From positions 1 to 64,000 of the forward strand of contig JAVWMQ010000003.1 of NCBI GenBank assembly GCA_036637375.1: DNA of 64,000 nucleotides. The letters are read 5' to 3'. A program made the translations under genes and the position numbers. A model generated the notes under the pieces. It saw only the letters and a list, made by a program, of their open reading frames with translations. It ran no database searches and had not been told where the DNA came from. This document shows positions 25,338 to 34,586 of this stretch, piece after piece; position 1 is the stretch's first letter; every line of letters starts with the position of its first letter. Source of the DNA: JAVWMQ01 sp036637375. GTDB lineage: Bacteria > Bacillota > Clostridia > Peptostreptococcales > Anaerovoracaceae.

Positions 25338-25366
25338 CCAAACCTCTCCTTTGCTTTTACAAAACA

Positions 25367-25394
25367 ATTATAACCTATTTTTTTATTAAATCAA
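25367..25394 (-). promoter_or_regulatory. Promoter of the fabT-like gene
   Basis: Minus strand TTGATT (25389-25394), 16-base spacer, TATAAT (25367-25372), located directly after the accDA stop codon. TTTGATTTAA at the -35 box resembles a half operator. Confidence 0.6.
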
Positions 25395-25398
25395 AGGG

Positions 25399-27108
25399 TT
25401 ACATTTTCATAAATCTATCAAATCTAGTGCTAACTATTTCTTCTTTGCTTAATTTTTCATATTTAATCAAGAATTCCATAATTTTTTTGGTCATAATTTT
25501 ATTTACATTTTTCATTTTTTCTCTAGTAAAATTCTCTGGCTCCATTATTATGTCTTCAATAATTGAAAGTTCTTTTAAGTCTTTTGCTGTAAGTTTCATT
25601 ACTTCTGCAGCTTTTTCAGCTTTTTTGCCATCTTTCCATAATATACTTGCATATCCTTCTGGTGACAAAATTGAATATATAGAATTCTCAAGCATATAGA
25701 CTTCGTTAGCAACAGCCATTGCTAAAGCGCCACCGCTACCTGCTTCACCAATTACAATTGTTAAAACTGGTACAGTCAAATCCGACATCTCATATAGATT
25801 TCTTGCAATAGCTTCACCCTGACCATGCTCCTCAGCACTGATTCCGCAATATGCACCTGGTGTATCTACTAAACAAATTATCGGCCTGCCAAATTTTTCT
25901 GCTTCCTTCATTAGCCTTAATGATTTCCTGTATCCCTCTGGAGATGGCATACCAAAGTTTCTGTAAATGTTTTCTTCAGTATCTCGACCTTTTGCCTGTG
26001 CTACTACAGTTACTGGCTTGCCTGCAAACCTGCAAATTCCACCTATGATTGCCTTATCATCGCCACCATATCTATCTCCATGAAATTCTACAAAATCAGT
26101 AAAAATCCCCTCAATATAGTCTGTAGCACAAGGTCTATTATTTGCCCTTGAAAGCTTAACAATCTCCCAAGGTGTTTTTTCTTTTTTCACTTCTTCATTT
26201 TTCTTAAATAGTTTTTTAATGAAGTCAGGTGATCCACCTTCCTTTTTTGCCTTAACATTCTTGTTTATATGAAGTTCTAAGATATTATCCAAGGTTTCTT
26301 TTAACTTATTTCTTTCAACTATCTTATCAACAAAGCCTTTTTCCAGCAAGAATTCTGATCGTTGAAAGCCTTCTGGTAGTTTTTCACCAATTGTTTGTTC
26401 TATTACTCTTGGCCCTGCAAATCCAATTAATGCCTTTGGCTCTGCTAAAATAATATCTCCAAGCATAGCAAAACTTGCAGTAACACCTCCTGTAGTTGGA
26501 TCTGTTAAAACTGAAATGTACAAAAGCCCTGCCTCATTATATTTCTTTAATGCTGCTGAGGTTTTGGCCATTTGCATTAAGGATACAATACCTTCCTGCA
26601 TTCTTGCTCCACCTGATGCCGCTACAATTATCAATGGCAGTTTCTGTTTCATTGCTCTTGTTATTGTTCTTGTTAGATGCTCTCCAACATAATAACCCAT
26701 ACTTGCCATCATAAAGCTGCTGTCACATACTGCAATGGCAACCTTAGTTTTACCAATCATACCTGAACCTGAAATTACAGCCTCATCCATGCCTGTTTTC
26801 TTTTGATTTTCTTTTACCTTTTCTTCATAACCTTCAATACCTAGTGGATTTCCTGCTTTTATATTAAAGCCCCACTTCTCAAATGAATCTTTTTCAAGTA
26901 TCATTTTTAGTCTGTTTTCGGCATTTAAAGGTAGATTTCCTTTACACTTTGTACAGATATTAAAGTTCTTTGCCAGATCCTTTTGTGATACCATTGCCCC
27001 ACATTTAGAACATTTAACAAACAGCCCTTCTGGAACTTCTGGCTTCTCCATCAATGCTTCTGAAACTTTTCTTTTACTAGTCTTTTTGAATAAATTTTTC
27101 AAATCCAT
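25399..27108 (-). CDS. accDA: Acetyl-CoA carboxylase carboxyltransferase, fused beta and alpha subunits (AccD-AccA)
   Basis: A 569-residue fusion transferring carboxyl from biotin to acetyl-CoA. Residues 1 to about 285 are AccD: a four-cysteine zinc finger (KCSKCGAMV and ICTKCKGNL), then ASGGARMQEGI and DPTTGGVTASFAM. After a charged linker (EEVKKEKTPWEIV) comes AccA: DYIEGIFTDFVEFHGDRYGG, FGMPSPEGYRKSLRLM, DTPGAYCGISAEEHGQGEAI and GEAGSGGALAMAVANEVYML. In most bacteria these are two genes; there is no stop or frameshift between them here. It is the last biosynthetic gene of the fab operon. Confidence 0.93.
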   Translation of the reverse strand: MDLKNLFKKTSKRKVSEALMEKPEVPEGLFVKCSKCGAMVSQKDLAKNFNICTKCKGNLPLNAENRLKMILEKDSFEKWGFNIKAGNPLGIEGYEEKVKENQKKTGMDEAVISGSGMIGKTKVAIAVCDSSFMMASMGYYVGEHLTRTITRAMKQKLPLIIVAASGGARMQEGIVSLMQMAKTSAALKKYNEAGLLYISVLTDPTTGGVTASFAMLGDIILAEPKALIGFAGPRVIEQTIGEKLPEGFQRSEFLLEKGFVDKIVERNKLKETLDNILELHINKNVKAKKEGGSPDFIKKLFKKNEEVKKEKTPWEIVKLSRANNRPCATDYIEGIFTDFVEFHGDRYGGDDKAIIGGICRFAGKPVTVVAQAKGRDTEENIYRNFGMPSPEGYRKSLRLMKEAEKFGRPIICLVDTPGAYCGISAEEHGQGEAIARNLYEMSDLTVPVLTIVIGEAGSGGALAMAVANEVYMLENSIYSILSPEGYASILWKDGKKAEKAAEVMKLTAKDLKELSIIEDIIMEPENFTREKMKNVNKIMTKKIMEFLIKYEKLSKEEIVSTRFDRFMKM

Positions 27109-27116
27109 TTAATCAC

Positions 27117-28451
27117 CTACATTTCTTCAACAAAGTCAATATTAATATCGCCCTTTTTAAATCTTGGGTGATTGATAATTTCATGTTGAAAACCAATTGT
27201 AGTATCAACTCCTGTGATAATTAATTCTCCAAGAGCACTATTCATCTTATAAATTGCCTCTTTACGGTTTTTGCCATGAACTATTAATTTTGCAATCATT
27301 GAATCATAATACGGTGGAATTACATATCCACAATAAACTCCCGAGTCAACTCTAATTCCATTTCCTCCTGGGAAATGTAAATTTGTTATTTCTCCTGGGC
27401 ATGGTCTAAAACCTTCCTGAGTGTTTTCAGCATTGATCCTACACTCAATGGCATGACCTCTAAATTCAACTTCATCTTGGCTAATACCAAGTTCTAAACC
27501 TTCTGCTATTTGAATTTGTTTTTTTACAATATCAATTCCCGTTATCATCTCAGTTACAGGGTGCTCAACTTGGATTCTCGTATTCATTTCCATAAAGTAA
27601 AAATCATTGTTTTGATCAAGTAAAAATTCAATAGTTCCAACGCTTGTATATCCTGCTGCTTTACCAGCTTTGACAGCGACTTCCCCTATCCTTTTTCGCA
27701 TCTCGTCATTTATAACACTAGATGGGGCTTCTTCTAGGAGTTTTTGATGATTTCTCTGAATTGAACATTCTCTTTCACCTAGATGAATAACATTCCCATA
27801 ATTATCTGCAATAATTTGTACTTCTATATGTCTTGGACTTTTAATAAATTTCTCAATATACATGCGATTATCATTAAAAGCCATTTCTGTCTCTTTTTGT
27901 GCTTTTGCAAATGCAACATCAAACTCGGCTATAGTATTTGCTATTCTCATTCCCTTGCCACCACCGCCAAGTGCGGCTTTAATAATTACAGGAAATCCGA
28001 TTTTTTCGCTGATTTTTTTGCCTTCGACGACATCTGTAATTGCTATATCACCACCTGGTATGACTGGAACGCCTGCCTCTTTCATAGTATTTTTTGCAAT
28101 AGATTTGTTGCCTAACTTCTCAATTACTTCCCAGCTTGGCCCAATAAAAGTTATATTACATTCCTTACAAAGTTCTGCAAACCTACTATTCTCTGACAAG
28201 AAGCCAAATCCAGGGTGAATAGCATCTGCACCCTTATTAATTGTCGCACTAATAATTCTCTCCATATTTAGATAGCTATCACTTGACTGTGCAGCACCAA
28301 TACAAATTGATTCATCTGCAAGCTGAGTGTGAAGAGAATCTGCATCTGCCTCTGAATATACAGCAACTGTTTCTATTCCAAGCTCTCTGCATGCACGAAT
28401 TATTCGTACAGCTATTTCCCCTCTATTTGCAATTAATATCTTTCTTATCAT
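27117..28451 (-). CDS. accC: Acetyl-CoA carboxylase biotin carboxylase subunit
   Basis: A 444-residue ATP-grasp enzyme that carboxylates the biotin on AccB. Signatures: IRKILIANRGEIAVRIIRAC at the start, FLSENSRFAELC, the ATP-binding glycine loop KAALGGGGKGMRI, ECSIQRNHQKLLEEAPS, the catalytic MEMNTRIQVEHPVTEMITG and GHAIECRINAE. I begin at 28451, the family-standard start; a longer frame to 28493 would extend into fabZ. It overlaps the 3' end of fabZ by 29 bases. Confidence 0.95.
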   Translation of the reverse strand: MIRKILIANRGEIAVRIIRACRELGIETVAVYSEADADSLHTQLADESICIGAAQSSDSYLNMERIISATINKGADAIHPGFGFLSENSRFAELCKECNITFIGPSWEVIEKLGNKSIAKNTMKEAGVPVIPGGDIAITDVVEGKKISEKIGFPVIIKAALGGGGKGMRIANTIAEFDVAFAKAQKETEMAFNDNRMYIEKFIKSPRHIEVQIIADNYGNVIHLGERECSIQRNHQKLLEEAPSSVINDEMRKRIGEVAVKAGKAAGYTSVGTIEFLLDQNNDFYFMEMNTRIQVEHPVTEMITGIDIVKKQIQIAEGLELGISQDEVEFRGHAIECRINAENTQEGFRPCPGEITNLHFPGGNGIRVDSGVYCGYVIPPYYDSMIAKLIVHGKNRKEAIYKMNSALGELIITGVDTTIGFQHEIINHPRFKKGDINIDFVEEM

Positions 28452-28878
28452 TTTTTTCACCCAATATGAATTTAATCTCTGCTGATGCAACAACTTTACC
28501 GTCTACACTTGCAACAGCCTCTCCAATTCCAACTGGCCCCTTCTCCCTAATAATTTTTGTTTCTAGTCTAATCTTATCACCAGGAACAACTTTATTCTTG
28601 AATTTACACTTATCAATTCCAGCAAAGTATGCAGTTCTACCAATGTTTTCTGGTTTTGACAAGGCCGCAACTGCACCTACTTGAGCTAGTGCCTCAATGA
28701 TTAAAACTCCTGGCATTACAGGTTCCCCTGGAAAATGTCCAGCAAAGAAATCTTCTCTATATGTTACCGCCTTATATCCAACTGCAAATACCCCTGGCTC
28801 ATAGTCCTCAATAAAATCTACTAACAAAAACGGATGTCTATGAGGAATTATCTTTTGAATCTCATTAATATCTAACAT
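28423..28878 (-). CDS. fabZ: 3-Hydroxyacyl-ACP dehydratase FabZ
   Basis: A 151-residue hot-dog fold enzyme dehydrating 3-hydroxyacyl-ACP. The catalytic histidine is in IIPHRHPFLLVD and the catalytic glutamate in VMPGVLIIEALAQVGA, which lies on the central helix after GHFPGEP. No FabA or FabM is seen in the window, so the route to unsaturated fatty acids is not explained here. It follows accB by eight bases. Confidence 0.95.
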   Translation of the reverse strand: MLDINEIQKIIPHRHPFLLVDFIEDYEPGVFAVGYKAVTYREDFFAGHFPGEPVMPGVLIIEALAQVGAVAALSKPENIGRTAYFAGIDKCKFKNKVVPGDKIRLETKIIREKGPVGIGEAVASVDGKVVASAEIKFILGEKNDKKDINCK

Positions 28879-28886
28879 AATATCTC

Positions 28887-29294
28887 CTATACTATTTCAA
28901 ATAATGGTTGTCCAAACTCTACCATTTGACCGTTTTCCACCAAAATTTTGCCAATTGTTCCCTCGACTTTTGAAGGTATTTCATTCATTAGTTTCATAGC
29001 TTCTACTATTCCAACTACATCTCCAACCTTAACTTCATCTCCCAATTTGACAAATGGTTTACCACCTTCTGATGGTGCAACATAAAAAGTTCCAACTAGG
29101 GGTGATTTAATTACTTCTATAGATTCTATCACTGCTTCTGGTTCTTTTGTTTCTGACACAGCAACTGGCTTTGTGCCTTGGTTTTTACTTCCAAAGTTTA
29201 CTGAAATTTTGCTCCCATCTTCTTCATATTCAAAGGATTCAATGTCCAGCTTTGAAACTTCTTTAATTAGCTCTAATACATTATCTACCTTCAT
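28887..29294 (-). CDS. accB: Acetyl-CoA carboxylase biotin carboxyl carrier protein
   Basis: A 135-residue carrier. The N-terminal helical part (NVLELIKEVSKLDIESFEYE) is followed by an acidic, proline-containing linker. The biotinyl domain starts at about residue 60 (IKSPLVGTFYVAPSEG) and contains the biotinylated lysine in VEAMKLMNEI. It lies between fabF and fabZ, the same order as in streptococcal fab operons. Confidence 0.95.
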   Translation of the reverse strand: MKVDNVLELIKEVSKLDIESFEYEEDGSKISVNFGSKNQGTKPVAVSETKEPEAVIESIEVIKSPLVGTFYVAPSEGGKPFVKLGDEVKVGDVVGIVEAMKLMNEIPSKVEGTIGKILVENGQMVEFGQPLFEIV

Positions 29295-29297
29295 TTT

Positions 29298-30536
29298 TTA
29301 TCCCTCATATTTCTTTACTATAAGTGTTGCGTTATGTCCGCCAAATCCAAGTGAATTACTCATAGCATATTTAATTTCCTTGTTTATACCTGAACCAATT
29401 ACATAGTTCAAATCACATTCTTCGCCAAGGTTTTTGGTTCCTACAGTGTTATGCATGAAACCGTCTTCAATTGATTTAACACATACAATTAATTCTACGG
29501 CTCCCGCTGCTCCAAGTAGATGCCCTGTCATTGACTTTGTAGAGTTAATATGTACATTTTTTGCAAAATCTCCAAATGCTGTTTTAATTGCCCTTGTTTC
29601 AAACAAGTCATTAAGCGGAGTTGACGTTCCATGTGCATTTATATAATCCACATCTTTAGGCTCAATTCCCGCATCTTTCATAGCTATTTCCATGGATTTA
29701 GCCGCACCACTTCCATCTTCTGCTGGTGATGTAATATGGAACGCATCGCTAGTTGCTCCGTAACCTACAACCTCGCACAAAATATTCGCGCCTCTGTTAA
29801 TTGCATGATCAAGGTCTTCAAGTACAAGGACACCTGCGCCTTCTCCTAAAACAAAACCACTTCTATCCTTGTCAAAGGGTATAGATGCTTTAGTTTTGTC
29901 AGTTTCAGTTGTAAGTGCTGTTAAACTTGTAAATCCTGCAATTGCAATTTCACAAACAGATCCTTCGCTGCCACCTGCAAACATTATGTCAGCATCTCCA
30001 TATGCAATTGTCTTGTACGCTTCGCCTATAGAGTGTGCTCCTGTTGCACAAGCAGTAACAACATTAATACACTTACCTTTAAGTCCTAAGTGAATTGACA
30101 CATTCCCTGCCGCCATATTTGAAATCATTTGTGGAATTAAAAGTGGATTTACTCTACCAGGGCCTCTATCTAGCATCTTTTTATGTTCACGCTCAACTGC
30201 CTGCAAACTTCCTACTCCTGATCCAATTGAAACCCCTACTCTGTATGGGTCTTCTTTGTCCATATCTATCCCTGATTGATTTAAAGCTTCAAGAGCTGCC
30301 ACTACGGCATATCTTGAAAATTCTTCCATTCTCTTTGCTTCTTTGAAGTCTATAAAATCTTTTACCTCAAAGTTTTTCACTTCAGCTCCTAGCTTAACTT
30401 TAAAATCTGTCGTATCAAACTTTGTAATGTTATCGATTCCTACTTTTTCTGCTTTTACATTTTCCCAGAACTCATTTACATTATTTCCAATAGGTGTAAT
30501 TGCTCCTAATCCTGTAATTACAACTCTCTTCTTCAT
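29298..30536 (-). CDS. fabF: Beta-ketoacyl-ACP synthase II
   Basis: A 412-residue condensing enzyme for chain elongation. The Cys-His-His triad is visible: Cys in VVTACATGAHSIG, His in INAHGTSTPLND and His in KSMTGHLLGAAGAVE. The glycine-rich C-terminus SLGFGGHNATLI is intact. It starts 15 bases after fabG with AGGAGGAAG. Confidence 0.96.
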   Translation of the reverse strand: MKKRVVITGLGAITPIGNNVNEFWENVKAEKVGIDNITKFDTTDFKVKLGAEVKNFEVKDFIDFKEAKRMEEFSRYAVVAALEALNQSGIDMDKEDPYRVGVSIGSGVGSLQAVEREHKKMLDRGPGRVNPLLIPQMISNMAAGNVSIHLGLKGKCINVVTACATGAHSIGEAYKTIAYGDADIMFAGGSEGSVCEIAIAGFTSLTALTTETDKTKASIPFDKDRSGFVLGEGAGVLVLEDLDHAINRGANILCEVVGYGATSDAFHITSPAEDGSGAAKSMEIAMKDAGIEPKDVDYINAHGTSTPLNDLFETRAIKTAFGDFAKNVHINSTKSMTGHLLGAAGAVELIVCVKSIEDGFMHNTVGTKNLGEECDLNYVIGSGINKEIKYAMSNSLGFGGHNATLIVKKYEG

Positions 30537-30551
30537 ACTTCCTCCTCAAGG

Positions 30552-31292
30552 TTACATTGCTAATCCGCCATCAACTAAGATTACCTGGCCTGTAATGTAT
30601 GCAGCATCTTCTGAAACCAAAAATGCAACTACATTTGCAATATCCTCTGGTTTGCCTGCTCTTTTAAGTGGAACACCATTTAAAATATTAGCTTTTGCAT
30701 CTTCGTTTAAATTATCTGTCATATCTGTTTCAATAAATCCAGGTGCAACTGCGTTAACATTAATATTCTTTCTAGCTAATTCCTTCGCCGCACTCTTTGT
30801 TATCCCTATTACGCCAGCTTTTGATGCTGAATAATTCACCTGTCCTGGGTTTCCCATAGTTCCTGCAATAGATGATAAATTTACAATTTTTCCACCTTTT
30901 TGTTTAATCATATGTCTCGCTGAAAACTTAATGCAGTTAAATGTACCTTTTAGGTTTGTACTTATAACATCATCAAAATCTGCTTCATTCATTTTAATTA
31001 ATAGTCCGTCACGAGTTATTCCAGCATTATTTACCAAAATATCTATTTTGCCATACTTCTCAACTACATTATTAATTAGAGTTTCACACTCGTTGTAATT
31101 TGAAATATTTGCTTTTATTATTTCAGCCTTTCCTCCAAATGCTATAATTTCCTCTTGAACTTTTGTGGCTCCATCAAATGATCCATTGTAGTTAATTACA
31201 ACAGTTGCTCCAAGCTTTGCAAGCTTAATTGAAATAGCTTTGCCTATTCCTCTTGATCCACCTGTAACAACAGCAATTTTATCTTTTAACAT
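30552..31292 (-). CDS. fabG: 3-Oxoacyl-ACP reductase
   Basis: A 246-residue short-chain dehydrogenase using NADPH. The cofactor motif is VTGGSRGIGKAI, the structural motif VNNAGITRDGLL, the catalytic Ser is in NLSSIAG and the Tyr/Lys pair in VNYSASKAGVIG. The C-terminus AAYITGQVILVDGGLAM is typical. Its start overlaps the fabD stop by seven bases. Confidence 0.96.
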   Translation of the reverse strand: MLKDKIAVVTGGSRGIGKAISIKLAKLGATVVINYNGSFDGATKVQEEIIAFGGKAEIIKANISNYNECETLINNVVEKYGKIDILVNNAGITRDGLLIKMNEADFDDVISTNLKGTFNCIKFSARHMIKQKGGKIVNLSSIAGTMGNPGQVNYSASKAGVIGITKSAAKELARKNINVNAVAPGFIETDMTDNLNEDAKANILNGVPLKRAGKPEDIANVVAFLVSEDAAYITGQVILVDGGLAM

Positions 31293-32209
31293 CCTAATTC
31301 ACCCAAAACTTTCTCTAATTCAGTAACAGTACTTATGTTGTAAACCTTTACAGTTTTATCGATCTTCTTGATCATATTCTTAATTGTAACACCTGGCCCT
31401 ATTTCTATAAAGGTATCTATACCTTCTCCAATTATTTTTTCAATGCTTTGTTGCCACATAACCGATGTACTAACCTGTTTTTTTAACAATTCTTTGGTTT
31501 CATCAGTACTTTTAACAATTTCTGCTGTAACGTTAGTTACATAAGGGATATCAAGCTTTGTTAAATTGATATCTTGCAAAACATCGCCTAATAGTTCTCC
31601 AGCCTCTTTTAGATAAGGCGAATGAAAAGGTCCACTTACATTTAGTGGCATTACACCTTTAGCTCCTGCACTCTTTAGTATGTCAACGCTTTTGTTTATC
31701 CCCTCAACTGAACCTGTAATAACTATCTGTTTTTGAGTGTTATAGTTTGCAACAAAAACATCGTCCATATCTGAAATGGCATGAGAAACCTTGTCACCAT
31801 CAAGACCTATCACAGCAGCCATACCGCCTACGCCTTTTGGTACTGCCTCTTCCATTAATATTCCTCGCTGCTTTACAACTTTAATTCCATCCATAAGGTC
31901 CATACCTGAAGCTGCTACAATTGCTGAATATTCTCCAAGACTAAGTCCAGCTGTTATTTTAGGTGATAACCCCCTACTTTTGACGATTTCAGTAATTGCA
32001 CCTGAAACAAGCAAAAGGGCTGCTTGGGTATATCTAGTTTGGTCTAATAATTCGTTGTCTTCAAAGCATAGCTTAGCCATATCAATGCCCATAATATCTG
32101 ATGCTTCATTGAAATACTTTTTTACCTGCTCGTATTCTTCAAAAAATTCTTTGCCCATTCCAACAGCTTGGGCTCCTTGTCCTGGATATACAAAAGCAAT
32201 ATTATTCAT
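31286..32209 (-). CDS. fabD: Malonyl-CoA:ACP transacylase
   Basis: A 307-residue enzyme loading malonyl groups onto ACP. Signatures: AFVYPGQGAQAVGMGKEF, the nucleophile in TAGLSLGEYSAIVAA, the substrate arginine in VVKQRGILMEEAV and the histidine in VSGPFHSPYL. It overlaps the fabK stop by eight bases, so translation is coupled. Confidence 0.96.
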   Translation of the reverse strand: MNNIAFVYPGQGAQAVGMGKEFFEEYEQVKKYFNEASDIMGIDMAKLCFEDNELLDQTRYTQAALLLVSGAITEIVKSRGLSPKITAGLSLGEYSAIVAASGMDLMDGIKVVKQRGILMEEAVPKGVGGMAAVIGLDGDKVSHAISDMDDVFVANYNTQKQIVITGSVEGINKSVDILKSAGAKGVMPLNVSGPFHSPYLKEAGELLGDVLQDINLTKLDIPYVTNVTAEIVKSTDETKELLKKQVSTSVMWQQSIEKIIGEGIDTFIEIGPGVTIKNMIKKIDKTVKVYNISTVTELEKVLGELGC

Positions 32210-33140
32210 ATTTAGCTGCCCCCTTTAGGATCTCCTTTGTTTCTTTAATTAATCCTTGAATCACTTCTTCACATGATAGTTTTTCTTTAATCATTCCTGC
32301 GATTTGACCTGACATTACACTGCCACTTTTGACATCTCCATCAACAACGGCTGCCCTTAGGCCACCAACTGTTAATTTTTCTAATTCCTCAAATGTAGCT
32401 CCATCTGCTTCAAGCTTTGAATATGCCAAAGTCTGCTGGTTTCTAAGGCTTCTAACTGGATGCCCTGATTTCCTGCCTGTAACTCTTGTATCAATATCTT
32501 TTGCTTTAATTATTGATTCTTTATAGTTTTCGTGAACATTTGCTTCCTTAGTAACAACAAATCTCGTCCCAAGTTGAACGCCTTTTGCACCTAGCATAAA
32601 TGCCGCTGCTACTCCTCTGCCATCAGCAATACCGCCTGCTGCAATTACAGGAATATTAACTGCATCAACAATTTGAGGTACCAATGCCATTGTCGTTGTT
32701 TCTCCAATATGTCCGCCTGCCTCACAACCTTCTGCAATTAAAGCATCTGTGCCTTGTCTCTCCATACGTTTTGCAAGACCAACAGAAGCTACAACAGGAA
32801 TAACTGTAATCCCAGCTGCCTTCCAGTCCTTCATATACCTTTCAGGATTTCCTGCTCCAGTTGTAACAACAGGAACTTTTTCCTCAATTACAACCTTTGC
32901 AATTTCATCAGCAAAAGGACTCATTAGCATAATATTAACACCAAATGGTTTATCTGTTTTCGCTCTTACCTTTTTTATTTCATCACGAACCCAATCTGCA
33001 GGAGCACTTGCAGCTCCAATAATACCAAGACCTCCTGCATTTGAAACGGCGGCAGCCAAGTTATTATCAGCCACCCATGCCATTCCCCCCTGAATAATTG
33101 GATATTCAATTTTCAGTAATTTAGTAATCTCAGTATGCAT
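32202..33140 (-). CDS. fabK: FMN-dependent enoyl-ACP reductase II
   Basis: A 312-residue TIM-barrel flavoprotein of the FabK/nitronate monooxygenase-like family, catalysing the last reduction of each elongation cycle. Signatures: YPIIQGGMAWVADNNLAAAV, NIMLMSPFADEI, ALIAEGCEAGGHIGETTT and IPVIAAGGIADGRGVAAAF. FabK enzymes are structurally unrelated to FabI and are naturally refractory to triclosan; no FabI is seen here. The start at 33140 follows the acpP stop directly; the longer frame to 33185 lies inside acpP. Confidence 0.95.
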   Translation of the reverse strand: MHTEITKLLKIEYPIIQGGMAWVADNNLAAAVSNAGGLGIIGAASAPADWVRDEIKKVRAKTDKPFGVNIMLMSPFADEIAKVVIEEKVPVVTTGAGNPERYMKDWKAAGITVIPVVASVGLAKRMERQGTDALIAEGCEAGGHIGETTTMALVPQIVDAVNIPVIAAGGIADGRGVAAAFMLGAKGVQLGTRFVVTKEANVHENYKESIIKAKDIDTRVTGRKSGHPVRSLRNQQTLAYSKLEADGATFEELEKLTVGGLRAAVVDGDVKSGSVMSGQIAGMIKEKLSCEEVIQGLIKETKEILKGAAKYE

Positions 33141-33141
33141 A

Positions 33142-33372
33142 TTATGCCTCTTTCTTGTTATTAATATAGTTAATCGCATCTCCAACTGTTAGGATCTGCC
33201 CTAAGTCATCTGTAGGTATTTCCACATCAAATTCATCTTCAAGTGTCATAACAAGTTCAACTAAATCAAGTGAATCAGCTCCTAAATCCTCTTTAAATTT
33301 AGCTTCTAAAGTAACTAAACTTTCATCAACACCTAATCCTTCTACTACTAATTCTTTAATCTTTTCAAACAT
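33142..33372 (-). CDS. acpP: Acyl carrier protein
   Basis: A 76-residue acidic four-helix carrier. The phosphopantetheine serine is in the motif GADSLDLVELVMTLEDEF. It lies between fabH and fabK, 20 bases after fabH, with an AAGGAGA ribosome site. Confidence 0.97.
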   Translation of the reverse strand: MFEKIKELVVEGLGVDESLVTLEAKFKEDLGADSLDLVELVMTLEDEFDVEIPTDDLGQILTVGDAINYINNKKEA

Positions 33373-33391
33373 TTTAAATCTCCTTTATCTT

Positions 33392-34354
33392 TTAAATTTC
33401 AACATAGCTTGCTCCCCATGTCAGTCCTCCGCCAAATCCTGCAATAACAAGTTTCATTCCTTTTTTTATTTGGCCATTTAAGTCCATATCTGCCAATAGC
33501 AAAGGTATACTTGCTGATGAGGTATTGCCGTAAGTCCCGATATTCATAGGGAATTTATCAAGATCCAATCGCATTCTTCTTGCGATAGTTTCTACAATTC
33601 TTTTGTTTGCTTGGTGTAACACGAAATAATCTATATCATCTGCACTAACACCAGCCTTATCTAATACGTTATAAATACTCTTTGGTACTTCTTTTGTTGC
33701 AAATCTAAAAACATCTTGTCCGCCCATACTTAAATATGTTGCTTTTAGCTCTTCTCTTTCTTGCCAATTGCTTTGTCTTCTTGTTTCACATTTTAAGAAA
33801 TCACCACGACTACCATCTGTATACATTAATGATATAGGACTATCTCCTTCTTCACCCTTTAGTACAGCTGCGCCTGCTCCATCTCCAAATAATGTACAAC
33901 TTGATCTATCCTCCCAATTTACAATTGTGGACAAGGATTCTGCTCCAATTACTAAAGCATTTTTGCAGGTTCCACTTGCTATTGCATTTTGTGCCATATT
34001 AAATGCCATCAAAAATCCTACACATGCAGCATTAATATCTAAGCAAAATGAATTTTTGGCGCCAATAAATTCTTGAACATAACATGCAACGCTTGGTACT
34101 AATACATCTGGCGTTACTGTAGCAACAATAATCATATCAATGTCTTCGCCATTAAGTCCGCTATTATTTAGTGCCTGTTTTGCTGCTTCTTGTGCTAGTG
34201 ATGTTGTTGTTTCATCTTGAATTATATGTCTTTGACTTATGCCTGTTCTCTCTTTTATCCACTCGTCACTTGTATCTATTATTTTGGTTAAATCATCGTT
34301 TGTTAATATTTTTTTAGGTACTGCTTTTCCCGTACCACAAATCCTTCCAATCAT
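33392..34354 (-). CDS. fabH: Beta-ketoacyl-ACP synthase III
   Basis: A 320-residue initiation enzyme condensing acetyl- or branched acyl-CoA with malonyl-ACP. The triad is Cys in DINAACVGFLMAF, His in FVLHQANKRIVE and Asn in IGTYGNTSSASIPL. I start at 34354, after GAAAGGAAGG, where the family-standard GRICGTGKAVPKKILTNDDL begins; upstream codons to 34417 lie in the AT-rich operator leader. It leads the fab operon. Confidence 0.95.
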   Translation of the reverse strand: MIGRICGTGKAVPKKILTNDDLTKIIDTSDEWIKERTGISQRHIIQDETTTSLAQEAAKQALNNSGLNGEDIDMIIVATVTPDVLVPSVACYVQEFIGAKNSFCLDINAACVGFLMAFNMAQNAIASGTCKNALVIGAESLSTIVNWEDRSSCTLFGDGAGAAVLKGEEGDSPISLMYTDGSRGDFLKCETRRQSNWQEREELKATYLSMGGQDVFRFATKEVPKSIYNVLDKAGVSADDIDYFVLHQANKRIVETIARRMRLDLDKFPMNIGTYGNTSSASIPLLLADMDLNGQIKKGMKLVIAGFGGGLTWGASYVEI

Positions 34355-34424
34355 TAAAACCTTCCTTTCAAAATTCTTTGATATATTATTATTTTGAATA
34401 TTGATTATTTTGAACACTAATTAT

Positions 34425-34437
34425 TTTGACTATCAAA
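34425..34437 (-). promoter_or_regulatory. FabT-like operator before fabH
   Basis: A perfect inverted repeat TTTGA-CTA-TCAAA overlaps the downstream edge of the -10 box. It agrees with the TTTGA...TCAAA palindromes recognised by FabT in streptococci and lactococci as I recall them. Two TTCAAAATAAT direct repeats follow downstream in the leader. Confidence 0.6.
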
Positions 34438-34464
34438 GTATATCATAAAAAAAAACTTTGTCAA
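34437..34464 (-). promoter_or_regulatory. Promoter of the fab operon
   Basis: Minus strand TTGACA (34459-34464), 16-base spacer containing a T tract, TATACT (34437-34442). The FabT-like palindrome sits directly on its downstream side. Confidence 0.75.
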
Positions 34465-34522
34465 ACTTTTTTAATTTTTTTTATACAGAATATTATACTA
34501 GCAATTGTTAATAAATAAAAAC

Positions 34523-34551
34523 AGCAACCTCCTAACTATTAGAAGATTGCT
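34523..34551 (-). terminator. Terminator of the thiamine operon
   Basis: AGCAACCTCCTAA pairs with TTAGAAGATTGCT with two mismatches; a T-rich tract follows on the minus strand. It lies 36 bases after the thiE stop. Confidence 0.65.
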
Positions 34552-34586
34552 ATTTTATTACTCAATTTCTCAAGTATAATCTTTAA

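Noticed and set aside
30343..30834. 163-codon frame on the + strand
   Set aside because: It lies antisense across fabF and fabG, which have complete motifs on the minus strand; it has no ribosome site and no recognisable protein features.
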